This document shows, piece after piece, positions 38,472-47,854 of a stretch of 64,000 bases of DNA. How positions within the stretch are numbered: position 1 is the first letter of the stretch; the number at the start of each line of letters is the position of its first letter. Source of the stretch: Listeria grandensis FSL F6-0971 (GTDB lineage: Bacteria > Bacillota > Bacilli > Lactobacillales > Listeriaceae); the NCBI RefSeq assembly GCF_000525835.1, contig NZ_AODD01000013.1, positions 1-64,000 on the forward strand, written 5' to 3'. The notes under the pieces were generated by a model, which had not been told where the DNA came from, did no database searches, and saw nothing but the letters and a program-made list of their open reading frames with translations. A program made the position numbers and the translations under genes.

Positions 38472-40031
38472 TCATTTTATAATCCTCACCCGCTCCCTAT
38501 CCAACTGCTTATTATTCGCATTATAAGCAATCAACTCCACCTTATCCGTGCTCTTATACCGAGTATGTCCTCCCACATAAAACTGGAACTTGCCATTCAT
38601 AAAAGCACCGCCCAACTGTTTCGCGACACCATTCACAACTAAGCGAGCCCTCACAACTGGGCCACTGTAAGTTCCCGTCATATACTTGCTCCTATTCCGA
38701 TAACCATTCAGCTTCACAGTCCCGCCGATCCTATTTAAAATCGCAGGATATTTGCCACTAAATTTGTTGCTTTCCATCTTCAATACCTTAATTTGAGGGA
38801 CGACTGGTACTTTTTCACGTAGCAAACAGGCGTTTTTCGCGATAACGCTGCCAGCACGAGGTTTTACTGTATTTCCCGTAATTTGCACCGAATCCACTTC
38901 TGCTTGACCTTGCAAACTAAACAAATTTTGATAATTCGCGAGACCTTTCACAATAAATTGATTCGCTTGAATGGTCAGCTTTTTCACTCTACCGATCGGA
39001 ATGGTGTCGTAGTTTGCGGGTGCCGTATCGGTATCTATTTTATTGTTCGAAAAATTGAGTTGTTGCACGGTATAGGCCGTATTGTTACGCCATGCAATAA
39101 CCGCTGGACGCTGCTGTGTTTTTTCATTTTTGACGTTATTATTCGTTACTTCTACACTTTTTGTAGTACCGTTAATGGCGATAAATTTATTCAACACATT
39201 GTATGCGCGGTTATTCGTGATTTTGAAATGGCCACCGGAGAGGACGATCCCTTCATCAGGAGAATTAGTGGTCTTCGTTTTATTGAAGTCATTGTTGTAG
39301 ATGTTCGCAACGGGGATATCCAGTAGGTATATGCTATTATCAATCACCGCGTTGAAAGCATTATTGTAGACGTTGAATTTGCTAATTTTATTGCCATTTA
39401 CGACGATAGCCTGGTTTACTTTGGTAAATTCATTATTGTAAATGGTGTAGTTGTCGCCAGCATTTCCCTGAATTGTAATGCAGCGATTGAGCTCACTCAG
39501 GGCTCTGCCGTATTGGTAACCGTTATTGATAAAGCGATTATTGCGAATGATGATATTCTTGCTATCCGTGAAGCAAATCGAACTGTCGACTTTGCGCCAA
39601 CCATATGTTTTGGAGTAACCTGTGAAAAAGCAGTTTTCCACGACGATATTCGTATTTTGATAAAAATTAATCGCTCCCCTACCGATCTGAGCCAAATCAA
39701 AGCTGACATTTTTGATGAAAATATTGTGGATACCAGCTTGATAGTGAAGCAAAGATGGCGTCTCTGAATTACCGTAGCCTTTGAAATTCGCTTTAACCGA
39801 AGAACCTCCTGGTGCGCCTTGAATGCTACATTTCACATTTCTAATTGGCTCATTTACGATGTAGGTAACTTCTTTTTTGTCTTTCAAAATGAGTGTCCCA
39901 CTACCAGCTTGTTCGATGAGTGGCTTTAAATCAATAACACTAGCCGATTTTACAATTACGGAATTTTCCAAAATAACTAAGCATAATACAGTTATTAATG
40001 AAACCACGCCTAATAAATATAATTTTTTCAA
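38472..40031 (-). CDS. Secreted right-handed beta-helix protein with one C-terminal Ig-like module
   Basis: 519 residues. Signal peptide (MKKLYLLGVVSLITVLCLVI, cut near VKSA). Residues about 40-430 are repeated pectate-lyase-like coils (IFIKNVSFDL, IVVENCFFTG, IIIRNNRFIN, YTIYNNEFTK). These short NxxF-type rungs mark a parallel beta-helix. The last 70 residues (ARLVVNGVAKQLGG, GKFQFYVGGHTRYKS, VELIAYNANNKQLDRERVRI) are one module of the kind repeated in both giant surface proteins. No sorting signal. May bind or cleave a polysaccharide, though catalytic residues are not identifiable by eye. Confidence 0.8.
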   Translation of the reverse strand: MKKLYLLGVVSLITVLCLVILENSVIVKSASVIDLKPLIEQAGSGTLILKDKKEVTYIVNEPIRNVKCSIQGAPGGSSVKANFKGYGNSETPSLLHYQAGIHNIFIKNVSFDLAQIGRGAINFYQNTNIVVENCFFTGYSKTYGWRKVDSSICFTDSKNIIIRNNRFINNGYQYGRALSELNRCITIQGNAGDNYTIYNNEFTKVNQAIVVNGNKISKFNVYNNAFNAVIDNSIYLLDIPVANIYNNDFNKTKTTNSPDEGIVLSGGHFKITNNRAYNVLNKFIAINGTTKSVEVTNNNVKNEKTQQRPAVIAWRNNTAYTVQQLNFSNNKIDTDTAPANYDTIPIGRVKKLTIQANQFIVKGLANYQNLFSLQGQAEVDSVQITGNTVKPRAGSVIAKNACLLREKVPVVPQIKVLKMESNKFSGKYPAILNRIGGTVKLNGYRNRSKYMTGTYSGPVVRARLVVNGVAKQLGGAFMNGKFQFYVGGHTRYKSTDKVELIAYNANNKQLDRERVRIIK

Positions 40032-40167
40032 TGTCGCTCCCCCCTACATAATTCTATGAGCGTCATGATTGTATTTATTATTACTTATTTAGTTCCCCGA
40101 AAATGATATATGAAAACTATTGGGTAATAATTTTGATTACTTAGGAAGGATAAGCGTCGCGTAAAAG

Positions 40168-40196
40168 ACGAAAAAGCCACCCATCCCTGAGTGACC
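40168..40196 (-). terminator. Terminator of the amidase gene
   Basis: Minus-strand GTCACTC (40189-40195) pairs with GGGTGGC (40176-40182), followed by five U's. Confidence 0.7.
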
Positions 40197-40254
40197 CGAT
40201 ATTTCCCCCAATAGCTACTGCCGTCTTTTCCAGTTCTAACTGTTAGCATCAGGT

Positions 40255-40773
40255 CTACCCTTTTATTATTTTCTCGTCGTACTCATTCACCCGCCGAACA
40301 ATTTCGGCTAATCGTGGAATCAGCGATGGTCCTGGACATTGTGTTGTCTCTGCAGAATTTCCTTCCGCGCATTGATGCCCAACGATTCGCATTTTTCGAT
40401 CGTATCGCGCGTTAATATCTTGGATTAGTAGCACAAGCGAATCGATCGTTTTCTCACTGACTTCCCAATCTGGCGCTTCCGTGACATTACAACATTCAAT
40501 GCCAATCGAATAAGCGTTTGCTGCCCGCGCATGCCAAGCCCTGTGCTCTTCACCAACATAGACTCTTATTTCCCCGCTCGGCCCAATTCCATAATGTGCA
40601 GAAGCCTCGCGCTCTCGCCATACCTCCGGAACCTCATCGAACTCCGTTTTCGCCATATGATGCACAACAACCGTCGTGATTTCTGCGCCTTCTCTGCTAT
40701 CCCATCTTTCCTCTCCAGGATTCACAAAGCTTTCAAACTCGTACGGAGTTGCTAACGGACTAATCGTGGACAT
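40255..40773 (-). CDS. N-acetylmuramoyl-L-alanine amidase domain protein (Amidase_2/PGRP fold)
   Basis: 172 residues from ATG 40773 (MSTISPLATPYE), GAGG 8 nt upstream; 16 extra codons of the longer frame are rejected. Zinc ligands fit the type: TTVVVHHMAKT (first His), the ASAHYGIGPSGEIRVYV core, and GHQCAEGNSAETTQCPG with the last His and Cys. It cleaves the lactyl-amide bond of peptidoglycan. No signal peptide, transmembrane helix or wall-binding repeats, unusual for an autolysin: it may act inside the cell in recycling, or be a prophage endolysin relic. Confidence 0.8.
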   Translation of the reverse strand: MSTISPLATPYEFESFVNPGEERWDSREGAEITTVVVHHMAKTEFDEVPEVWREREASAHYGIGPSGEIRVYVGEEHRAWHARAANAYSIGIECCNVTEAPDWEVSEKTIDSLVLLIQDINARYDRKMRIVGHQCAEGNSAETTQCPGPSLIPRLAEIVRRVNEYDEKIIKG

Positions 40774-40810
40774 ACACTTCGCCTCATTTCTTTTTCTAAA
40801 AGTATACCAC

Positions 40811-40840
40811 AAGAAAACCACCCCAGATTCGGAGTGGCTC
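40811..40840 (-). terminator. Terminator of the GPH transporter gene
   Basis: Minus-strand CCACTCC (40831-40837) and GGGGTGG (40818-40824) pair, followed by TTTTCTTG. Confidence 0.75.
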
Positions 40841-40846
40841 GCCTCA

Positions 40847-42232
40847 TTACTTCTCTTCTCTTAATTTCCTATTACGTTCTGCCAATTCCACAAGATACAT
40901 TTTCTCCTGCTTATCCGCTTTATAGAACATCAACGCAATCGCTGCAATCGCAAAGCCGACAATCGGAATCCAAATAAAGTTGAACTCAATCGCATGTAGC
41001 GCGCTCGTAGATTGGACTTTATTCGCTTGATAACCACCCGCCGCTAAGATTCCTGCAGTCATCGCGCCACCAATTCCCATTCCAAACTTCGCGCCGAAGC
41101 TTGATGCGGAAGTCAGCAATCCTTGTGCTCTCACGCCACTTTTCCACTCTCCATAATCGACGGTATCTGCAAGCATAACCGACAGCAATCCAGAGATAAA
41201 TCCAGTTCCAAACGCGTTAATCACAACGCCGACAATGATAATCGGCACGCTCAGGCTATACGCCCCAACGCCCATAATCACTTGTCCAATAATCGCCAAA
41301 ACAAGTCCGCCAACCATCGTGTTTCGTTTACCCAATCGTCCAGCCACAGCGGGCGTCATCAGCAACGTCAAAAGTGATCCAAACGCCAGCGCCATAATCA
41401 TCGGCACCAAATCTTCGCGCCCCAAATTATATTTGAAGAAGTAAATCGTCGTTTGGTTTTTCATCGTCATCGCCATCCAATAAATGAAGTTCATCAAAAT
41501 CATGATCGCCCATGGCCAATTCCGCTTAATCGCCTGAATACTGTCCTTCACGCGCACAACTTTTTGCACGTTTTCGATGCGCTCTTTCGTGTTGAAGAAC
41601 GTGTTCAGCAATAATACCACAGCCACGATGGAAAAAATCAAAATCGTGAGGAAAAAGCCTTTTTGGTCGTCGCCTTTTCCGAGTGCTGCTACGATTGGCA
41701 GCGTGAATACGGTTACAATGATTTGCCCTAGCGTTCCACCAAATTGGCGAACCGTTCCCAATACTGTTCTTTCTTGCGGGTTATTCGTTAAACTTGGCAA
41801 AATCGATGTGATCGGCAAGTTCACGCAAGAATATAAAATACCTACTAAAATATAGGTGATGTAGGCCCATGACAATTTTCCAGCGTCGTCAAAGCCTGGT
41901 GTCGTAAAGGTTAACACGCACATGAGGCCAAATGGAATCGCGAACCACAGGAAAAATGGTCGACTTTTGCCCCAGCGTGTATTGGTCCGATCGATGAAAA
42001 TCCCGATGATCGGTCCGTCGAAAGCATCGATCACGCGCGCGACTAGAAATAGCGTTCCAACTGCGGCCGCGCTTAGTCCGTAAACGTCTGTATAGAAAAA
42101 CATTAAATAGGTCGAGATAACTTGAAATGCTAGATTACATGCGGTATCACTTAAACCATAACTAATTCTTTCTTTCCATGGCACCATTGCTTTCAATGGC
42201 TGTTCCGTCGATATTCTTCCTGTTGCTTCCAT
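40847..42232 (-). CDS. GPH-family glycoside:cation symporter (MFS)
   Basis: 461 residues, AAAGGTGGAG before the ATG. Twelve transmembrane helices; N-terminal ERISYGLSDTACNLAFQVIS and the loop GIFIDRTNTRWGKSRPFFLW are the signature of the glycoside-pentoside-hexuronide family (YicJ, XylP, MelB). Lies downstream of the GH31 alpha-xylosidase gene, the same pair as E. coli yicJI, so the substrate is probably isoprimeverose or another alpha-xyloside. A strong hairpin (42258-42281) separates it from the GH31 gene. Confidence 0.88.
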   Translation of the reverse strand: MEATGRISTEQPLKAMVPWKERISYGLSDTACNLAFQVISTYLMFFYTDVYGLSAAAVGTLFLVARVIDAFDGPIIGIFIDRTNTRWGKSRPFFLWFAIPFGLMCVLTFTTPGFDDAGKLSWAYITYILVGILYSCVNLPITSILPSLTNNPQERTVLGTVRQFGGTLGQIIVTVFTLPIVAALGKGDDQKGFFLTILIFSIVAVVLLLNTFFNTKERIENVQKVVRVKDSIQAIKRNWPWAIMILMNFIYWMAMTMKNQTTIYFFKYNLGREDLVPMIMALAFGSLLTLLMTPAVAGRLGKRNTMVGGLVLAIIGQVIMGVGAYSLSVPIIIVGVVINAFGTGFISGLLSVMLADTVDYGEWKSGVRAQGLLTSASSFGAKFGMGIGGAMTAGILAAGGYQANKVQSTSALHAIEFNFIWIPIVGFAIAAIALMFYKADKQEKMYLVELAERNRKLREEK

Positions 42233-42257
42233 TAAATCTCCACCTTTTTTAGTAGTC

Positions 42258-42281
42258 GCCCATCTCGACGCAGAGATGGGC
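42258..42281. repeat. Intercistronic hairpin between the GH31 and symporter genes
   Basis: GCCCATCTC and GAGATGGGC form a perfect 9-bp stem. The T-tract lies on the plus-strand side only, so it is not a classic terminator for the operon's minus-strand transcript. A role as mRNA stabiliser or processing site is possible. Confidence 0.55.
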
Positions 42282-42289
42282 TTGATTTT

Positions 42290-44559
42290 TTATGCTAGTT
42301 TGATTGTTTTTTCAGATGTTTTGTATGTTTTTGTCCCTGATTCGTGTTGTTTATGCCAGATGACTTCGTAGTTCGCCAAGCCTTCTGTGTGAACCGTTAT
42401 TTCAGAATTGTTATTTCGGACGCGGATGGTTGCTTTTGGTGTACCGTTTGCTTGATAAATCACGGTTTCCGCGCTCGCGTTCGCCGTTTCAAAACCGTAT
42501 ACGTGGATCGCCGGATTTTCCGCATAATCGTATTCTGCGTGGTCATCCTGTGAACCGCACACGATAATGCTGTTTTCCTTCGCCAAAAGCGGGAAGCTCA
42601 TGTAATCGTGATGCTCGCTCACCCATGTGCCGCCGTCGTACACTGCATCGGTCAGAATATTTGTCCACTTGCCTTTTGGAAGGTAAAACTCGGCGCGACC
42701 TTCGTCATTGAAAATTGGCGCTACGAGGAGATTCTCACCTAACATGTATTGACGGTCAAGCGTCGCGACGGCTGGATCTTCCGTATAAGAAAGCACCATC
42801 GGACGCATCATTGGCATACCATCTTGATGCGCCATTACGGCTTGCTTGAACAAGTACGGCATCAGACGCATTTTTAATTTCGTGAATTTCCGCGTCACGT
42901 CCACCGCTTCTTCGTCGAAAATCCACGGTACGCGATACTCCACGTTTCCATGGTAACGGCTATGCGATGATAGCAAGCCAAACTGTGTCCAACGCTTGTA
43001 AATATCCGGTGTCGCGCCCTCTTCAAAGCCGCCGATATCGTGGCTCCAAAAGCTGAATCCCGATAGCATAAAGGATAAGCCGCCACGTAACGATTCAGCC
43101 ATCGAGCTGTACGTCGAAAGGCAGTCACCTCCCCAATGAACCGGGAATTTTTGCGATCCGACTGTGGCTGATCTGGCGAATAGTACGGCTTCTTGCTCGC
43201 CTTTCTTCTCTTTCAACAGATCAAACACCACTTCATTGTAAATGTACGCGTAATAGTTATGCATTTTTTCAGGATCGGCGCCGTCGAAATACTGCACATC
43301 GATCGGGATTCGTTCGCCGAAATCCGTTTTGAATGCGTCCACGCCCATATCGATTAACACGCTCAACTTATCACGATACCACGCGCACGCCGCCGGGTTC
43401 GTAAAGTCGACAATCGCTTGCCCACCTTGCCATAAATCCCACTGCCACACGGAACCGTCTTTATTTTTGATGAAGTAGCCATGTTCTTTACCTTCCGCGA
43501 AAAGCGCCGACTTCTGCGCGATGTACGGATTAATCCAGACGCAGATCTTCAAACCCTTCGCCTTCAACTTCGCGAGCATTTTCTCAGGTTCCGGAAAAAC
43601 ACGACGATCCCATTCAAAATTGCACCACTCAAAATCCTTCATCCAAAAACAATCGAAATGGAACACATCCAGCGGGATATCCCGCTCTTTCATACCATCG
43701 ATGAACGAATTCACGGTCTCTTCGTTGTAATCCGTACAAAAGGAAGTACTGAGCCATAGTCCGAACGACCAAGCTGGCGGCAAGGCTGGTTTTCCCGTCA
43801 AATCCGTATACTTCCGCAAAATCTCTTCCATCGTTGGTCCATAAATAATCATGTACTCCAACGTCTCGCCGGCAACGCTAAATTGATTTTTCGACACGTG
43901 CTCCGAGCCAACTTCAAAGGACACACACTCGGGATGATTCACAAACACGCCGTAACCTTTATTGCTCACGAAAAACGGAATATTCTTGTACGACTGATCA
44001 CTACTCGTTCCGCCATCCTTATTCCAAATATCCACGGTTTGTCCATTCTTCACGAAATTCGTAAAGCGTTCGCCTAGCCCGTAAATATTTTCCCCAACAC
44101 CAAGATCCAAGCGTTCCCTTATGTAATTTTGATCCGCGGAAGTGATGTAACCTTGCCCATTCACATCCGATTTCGTCAAAAACTGCTGCTTCCCGAAAAA
44201 GGACAGGCCATAGTTTTCTTTATCGATTTGAACCTCGAGATCTCCCGACTTGATTGTAATCGCTTTCTCATTATCCGTCATTTGTAGCGAAACCTGCTGT
44301 TCTTCCACATGAAACGCCGGGGACTTTCGATCGCCGCCATCGTGATGCTTCAACCACACGGTGAACACATCTTCTCGTGGCGAACGGATCTCAGTCGTCA
44401 TCAAACCAAGATTCAATGTATCTCCACGCGTTTTTAATTTTTTTTAAAAGGTGCGAAAATCGTCGCTGTATCCGCTTTCAATTCATAATCAAATACTTCT
44501 TTCGGATTTTGGATTTCAAAGCCTTCTTTTACAAGCCAAATCCCATCTGTAAATTTCAT
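42290..44559 (-). pseudogene. GH31 alpha-xylosidase (YicI type), frameshifted near the N terminus
   Basis: The true start is ATG 44559 (AAGGAGGGACGAAA before it; MKFTDGIWLVKEGF, like YicI). The frame is lost at an A8 run (44438-44445). Nine A's would read FKKKLKTRGDTLNLGLM and join the long 708-codon frame. That frame carries the catalytic domain: nucleophile Asp in FKTDFGERIP, acid/base Asp in HWGGDC, and SHDIGGFE. Very close in pattern to E. coli YicI, which releases alpha-xylose from isoprimeverose. With the frame broken at about codon 40, the enzyme is made only if translation restarts inside or the run length is misread. Confidence 0.87.
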
Positions 44560-44585
44560 TTTCGTCCCTCCTTAGACTCAATTAA

Positions 44586-44612
44586 GTTAGTTAGCATAAC
44601 AAACCAACTAAC
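44586..44612. promoter_or_regulatory. XylR-type operator between GH31 and ROK genes
   Basis: GTTAGTT (44586-44592) and AACTAAC (44606-44612) form a perfect dyad with AT-rich centre, resembling xylO sites bound by ROK repressors. It lies in the divergent promoter region, so it should control the GH31/symporter operon and perhaps the regulator itself. Confidence 0.6.
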
Positions 44613-44638
44613 ATCATAATAATACGCCTCTTTCATTT

Positions 44639-44654
44639 TGTCAAGCGTTTTCTT
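44639..44654. promoter_or_regulatory. Possible cre (CcpA) site
   Basis: On the minus strand GAAAACGCTTGACA is close to the catabolite-response consensus TGnAAnCGnTnnCA. Position upstream of a sugar operon is appropriate. Weak evidence on its own. Confidence 0.4.
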
Positions 44655-44712
44655 CATAGACAAACAGGGCACTACACGCTACAATAAGTAGTAAGAATAA
44701 GGGGGTACTGCA

Positions 44713-45867
44713 ATGTTTGCAAATCGAACTGGCATTAGAGAAACCAATGAGCGTACCGTTCTGAGCGTCATCCTTAATGAAGGACCTCTCTCACGTGCTC
44801 AGCTCTCTGAAAAAATTGGTCTAAACAAAGCTAGCGTTTCTGCCATCGTCAAAACACTGATCGATCAACAACTCATAAAAGAAGTCGGCATCGGCGAAAG
44901 TACCATCCAAGGTGGCCGCAAACCGATCATGCTTGAGCTCAACAAAGCAGCTGGCTTCGCGATTAGCGTCGATATTGGCCACGATTACATAGATACGATG
45001 GTTCACTACCTCGACGGCTCCACCCTAAAAAGAAAACTACTCCCGTTTCGCGTCGTCGAAAAAGCAACCATCACCGCTGATTTAGTCACCATTCTCCAAG
45101 AAATCACCGCCCAGCTTCCAGAATCACCTTTTGGCATTGTTGGTATGACGATCGCAATTCATGGCATCATCCACAATAATGCGATTGACTTCACGCCAGT
45201 TTATGACTTTTCCGATTTTCCGCTTGCCGAAGAGCTTGAGAAACATCTGGATTATCCGATTTTCCTAGAGAATGAAGCGAACCTACTCGCGCTTAGCGAA
45301 CACGCCAAAAATAGTGCCTTCAGCAACCTTGTCTGCATCAGTATTCACGCTGGCGTCGGCGCCGGTATTATTATGAACGACCAGCTTTACACCGGGGAAA
45401 ACGGGCTCAGCGGCGAAATCGGCCACATGATCGTGCAAGTCAACGGAAATCCCTGTACTTGTGGCGGAAACGGTTGCCTCCAGACGTATAGTTCAGAAAA
45501 AGTGCTTTTGGATACGTATCGTGAACTTTCAGGGAACAAAGAAGCGATTATTCCCGATGTTTATCGCGCCTATGCGAAGAACGACGCCCTTGCGATGAAG
45601 CTGATCAACAACATGATCGACTACTTAACGATTGCCGTCCACAACATCATTACGCTTTATAACCCGAGAGTTATTGCCATTCACAGCGAAATTAGCCGCC
45701 TCCTCCCTGAGTTTCCAGAGAAAATCAAGCACAAGTTACCGCACCTCACATCAGCGAACATTCAGATGAAACACGCCAGTCTCGGTGAAGAAGCCATTCT
45801 ATTTGGCGCCGCGGTAGTAACGATTGCGAATTTCTTAGAAGTACCAAGATTCGAATTAAAAAAATAA
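44713..45867 (+). CDS. ROK-family transcriptional regulator (XylR-like repressor)
   Basis: 384 residues, AAGGGGG before the ATG. The N-terminal winged HTH includes LSRAQLSEKIGLNKASVSAI (about 27-46). The sugar-kinase-like domain follows, with the ROK glycine/zinc motif GEIGHMIVQVNGNPCTCGGNGCLQ (His plus three Cys, about 235-258). Divergent from the GH31/symporter operon, with a dyad in between. Likely represses it until xylose or an alpha-xyloside is present. Confidence 0.88.
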   Translation: MFANRTGIRETNERTVLSVILNEGPLSRAQLSEKIGLNKASVSAIVKTLIDQQLIKEVGIGESTIQGGRKPIMLELNKAAGFAISVDIGHDYIDTMVHYLDGSTLKRKLLPFRVVEKATITADLVTILQEITAQLPESPFGIVGMTIAIHGIIHNNAIDFTPVYDFSDFPLAEELEKHLDYPIFLENEANLLALSEHAKNSAFSNLVCISIHAGVGAGIIMNDQLYTGENGLSGEIGHMIVQVNGNPCTCGGNGCLQTYSSEKVLLDTYRELSGNKEAIIPDVYRAYAKNDALAMKLINNMIDYLTIAVHNIITLYNPRVIAIHSEISRLLPEFPEKIKHKLPHLTSANIQMKHASLGEEAILFGAAVVTIANFLEVPRFELKK

Positions 45868-45872
45868 GCACA

Positions 45873-45908
45873 CAAAAACCAAGTCGGGCAAAATGACTTG
45901 GCTTTTTG
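45873..45908. terminator. Bidirectional terminator between convergent genes
   Basis: CCAAGTC (45879-45885) pairs with GACTTGG (45895-45901), with A5 before and T5 after. It serves both the ROK gene and the MATE gene. Confidence 0.9.
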
Positions 45909-45918
45909 TGATGCTCTT

Positions 45919-47271
45919 TTAAACCATTTCTGGGTTTTTAAATAGTCCGCGCCACGTGCGCATCATGATGATGAGACACACCGTAAACGCGCCGACATCT
46001 GCCAGTGGGAAAGCGTACCAAACTCCGTCCAAGCCCCAAAAATTCGGTAAAATGAGGAGCAGCGGAATCAGACAAATAATTTGGCGCATCAGCGAAATCA
46101 CAAAGGAGATTCGCGCGCGACCAAGCGCTTGATACAAGCCACCGCAGACGATTTGGAAACCGATTGTAGGTGCTGCGAGCAAAACGATTTGCACGGCGTG
46201 TGCTCCGTCTTTTAGGAGTTGCTGATCGGTAGTAAAGACGCTGACCAGCAAATCTGGAAACAGCTCGACGACGGCAAATGCGACGAGCGACATCACGGTT
46301 GCTGCTACGATAGAAAGCTTCACGGCTTTTACGACCCGCTTATACTCGCGCGAACCGTAGTTAAATCCGACAATTGGTTGCATGCCTTGTGTCACGCCAT
46401 TAATCGGCATAATCATGAAGGATGCGATTCGATTTGCGACACCATACGCTGCAATTGCCATCGTCCCGCCATGAATATTGAGCATCCAGTTTACCGCGAT
46501 CGATACGACACTTCCCGCGGACATCATGATAAACGACGGGAATCCAATCGCAACAATACTTCCCGACAATTTCCAATCAATATGAAATCGGAGACCTTTT
46601 AGCGTCAGCGAACTTTTCCCGGATAGAAAGTAGATGAGTAGCCAAACCGCGCCAACCGCCTGCGCTATCAACGTCGCAAACGCCGAGCCACGAATCCCCA
46701 TATCCAGACCCATAATGAAAATTGGATTCAAAATCATATTCAAAACCGCCGAAATGATCATTGTCAGCATCGCAATTTTGGCGTTCCCCTCCGAACGAAC
46801 GATATTATTCATCGCCATCGCGAACGTTTGAAATACCGAACCCAGTAGCAAAATTTGCAGGAAATCCTTCGCGTATTGGTGAATCTCCGGTGTCGCGCCA
46901 AACATCGTTACGAGCGGATCAAGAAAAATAAACGTCACGATTGCCAGCAGTAAACTCGATATAATAACGAGCCAAATCACCTGATGGTACACTTTATTGG
47001 CCTCGTCCTGCTTTCCTGCGCCAAGTGCTCGCGAAATAATCGACGCCCCACCGATACCGAACATGGCGGCCATTGCCATCATGATCATCTGCACCGGAAA
47101 AGCAATCGAAAGTGCCGCTACACCTAACGATCCAACGCCACGCGCCACGAAAATCGTGTCGACAATATTGTACATGCCCATCACGAACATGCCGATAAAC
47201 GCCGGAACGGATAAACGCCACATCAGCGACCCAATTTTATCCTCACCCAGTCGTTTGCTCTGTTCCTTCAT
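45919..47271 (-). CDS. MATE-family efflux transporter
   Basis: 450 residues, twelve helices in two related halves. N-terminal LGEDKIGSLMWRLSVPAFIGM, then VDTIFVARGVGSLGVAALSI; second-half GVTQGMQPIVGFNYGS is a MATE hallmark. Exports cationic drugs or dyes with Na+ or H+ exchange. Start overlaps the MarR stop by 4 nt (ATGA), so regulator and pump are one operon. Confidence 0.92.
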   Translation of the reverse strand: MKEQSKRLGEDKIGSLMWRLSVPAFIGMFVMGMYNIVDTIFVARGVGSLGVAALSIAFPVQMIMMAMAAMFGIGGASIISRALGAGKQDEANKVYHQVIWLVIISSLLLAIVTFIFLDPLVTMFGATPEIHQYAKDFLQILLLGSVFQTFAMAMNNIVRSEGNAKIAMLTMIISAVLNMILNPIFIMGLDMGIRGSAFATLIAQAVGAVWLLIYFLSGKSSLTLKGLRFHIDWKLSGSIVAIGFPSFIMMSAGSVVSIAVNWMLNIHGGTMAIAAYGVANRIASFMIMPINGVTQGMQPIVGFNYGSREYKRVVKAVKLSIVAATVMSLVAFAVVELFPDLLVSVFTTDQQLLKDGAHAVQIVLLAAPTIGFQIVCGGLYQALGRARISFVISLMRQIICLIPLLLILPNFWGLDGVWYAFPLADVGAFTVCLIIMMRTWRGLFKNPEMV

Positions 47272-47717
47272 TCCAAATCACCCGCCTCCTGGTAATTTTG
47301 CGCATTAGCCGACATTCGCAAGAGTAAATCGATCAACTGCTCCTTCTCCTCTTCCGAAAAATCTTGCGTCAAAATTCCTGACCATGTTTTCATTGTATCC
47401 TCGATAAGTGGCTGGACTTCCCTGCCTTTATCCGTCAAATAAACACAATGTTTGCGCTTGTCGGCTTGGTTCACTTCTCGTCGAATCATGCCTAGCTCTT
47501 CCAAGCGATGAAGGTGTCGCGCAACATTGGCCTTATCGACCATGAACCGTTTCACGATCTCATCCTGTGATAAACCATCGAACTGGTACAGCGTCGCAAT
47601 GTAACGCAATTGTCCGACACCCAGTCCATATTTCTTTAACCGTTCTAACTTAAATGTATTTCCACACCGATTCACAATCGACATCGACTTTGCTATAATT
47701 TCGTATCTCTCTGTCAT
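47268..47717 (-). CDS. MarR-family transcriptional regulator
   Basis: 149 residues from ATG 47717 (MTERYEIIAKSM), GAGG 5 nt upstream; a longer frame begins 26 codons earlier without ribosome site. Winged HTH: LSQDEIVKRFMVDKANVARH (about 55-74) and the wing REVNQADKRKHCVYLTDKG. Translationally coupled to the MATE pump and probably its repressor. Two matching palindromes lie upstream. Confidence 0.9.
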   Translation of the reverse strand: MTERYEIIAKSMSIVNRCGNTFKLERLKKYGLGVGQLRYIATLYQFDGLSQDEIVKRFMVDKANVARHLHRLEELGMIRREVNQADKRKHCVYLTDKGREVQPLIEDTMKTWSGILTQDFSEEEKEQLIDLLLRMSANAQNYQEAGDLE

Positions 47718-47742
47718 AATATCCTCTTTCTCAACCGCTAAC

Positions 47743-47799
47743 TTGGTTGCGCAATCAACTTTATCCATTATAGCGAATATAGGTTCGATTCGCAATCAA
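47743..47799. promoter_or_regulatory. Paired MarR operator candidates
   Basis: TTGGTTGCGCAATCAA (47743-47758) is an almost perfect 16-bp palindrome. A related, less perfect copy, TTCGATTCGCAATCAA, is at 47784-47799. Both lie directly upstream of the MarR start, as expected for autorepression. Confidence 0.65.
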
Positions 47800-47854
47800 A
47801 TTTGACTTTGCCCTGCGGTTTTGACACAATAAATGAGTGGAAAGCGAGGCTATA

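Noticed and set aside
42258-42290. Terminator between GH31 and the symporter
   Set aside because: The T-run follows the stem only in the plus direction, opposite to transcription, so it is listed as an intercistronic hairpin.
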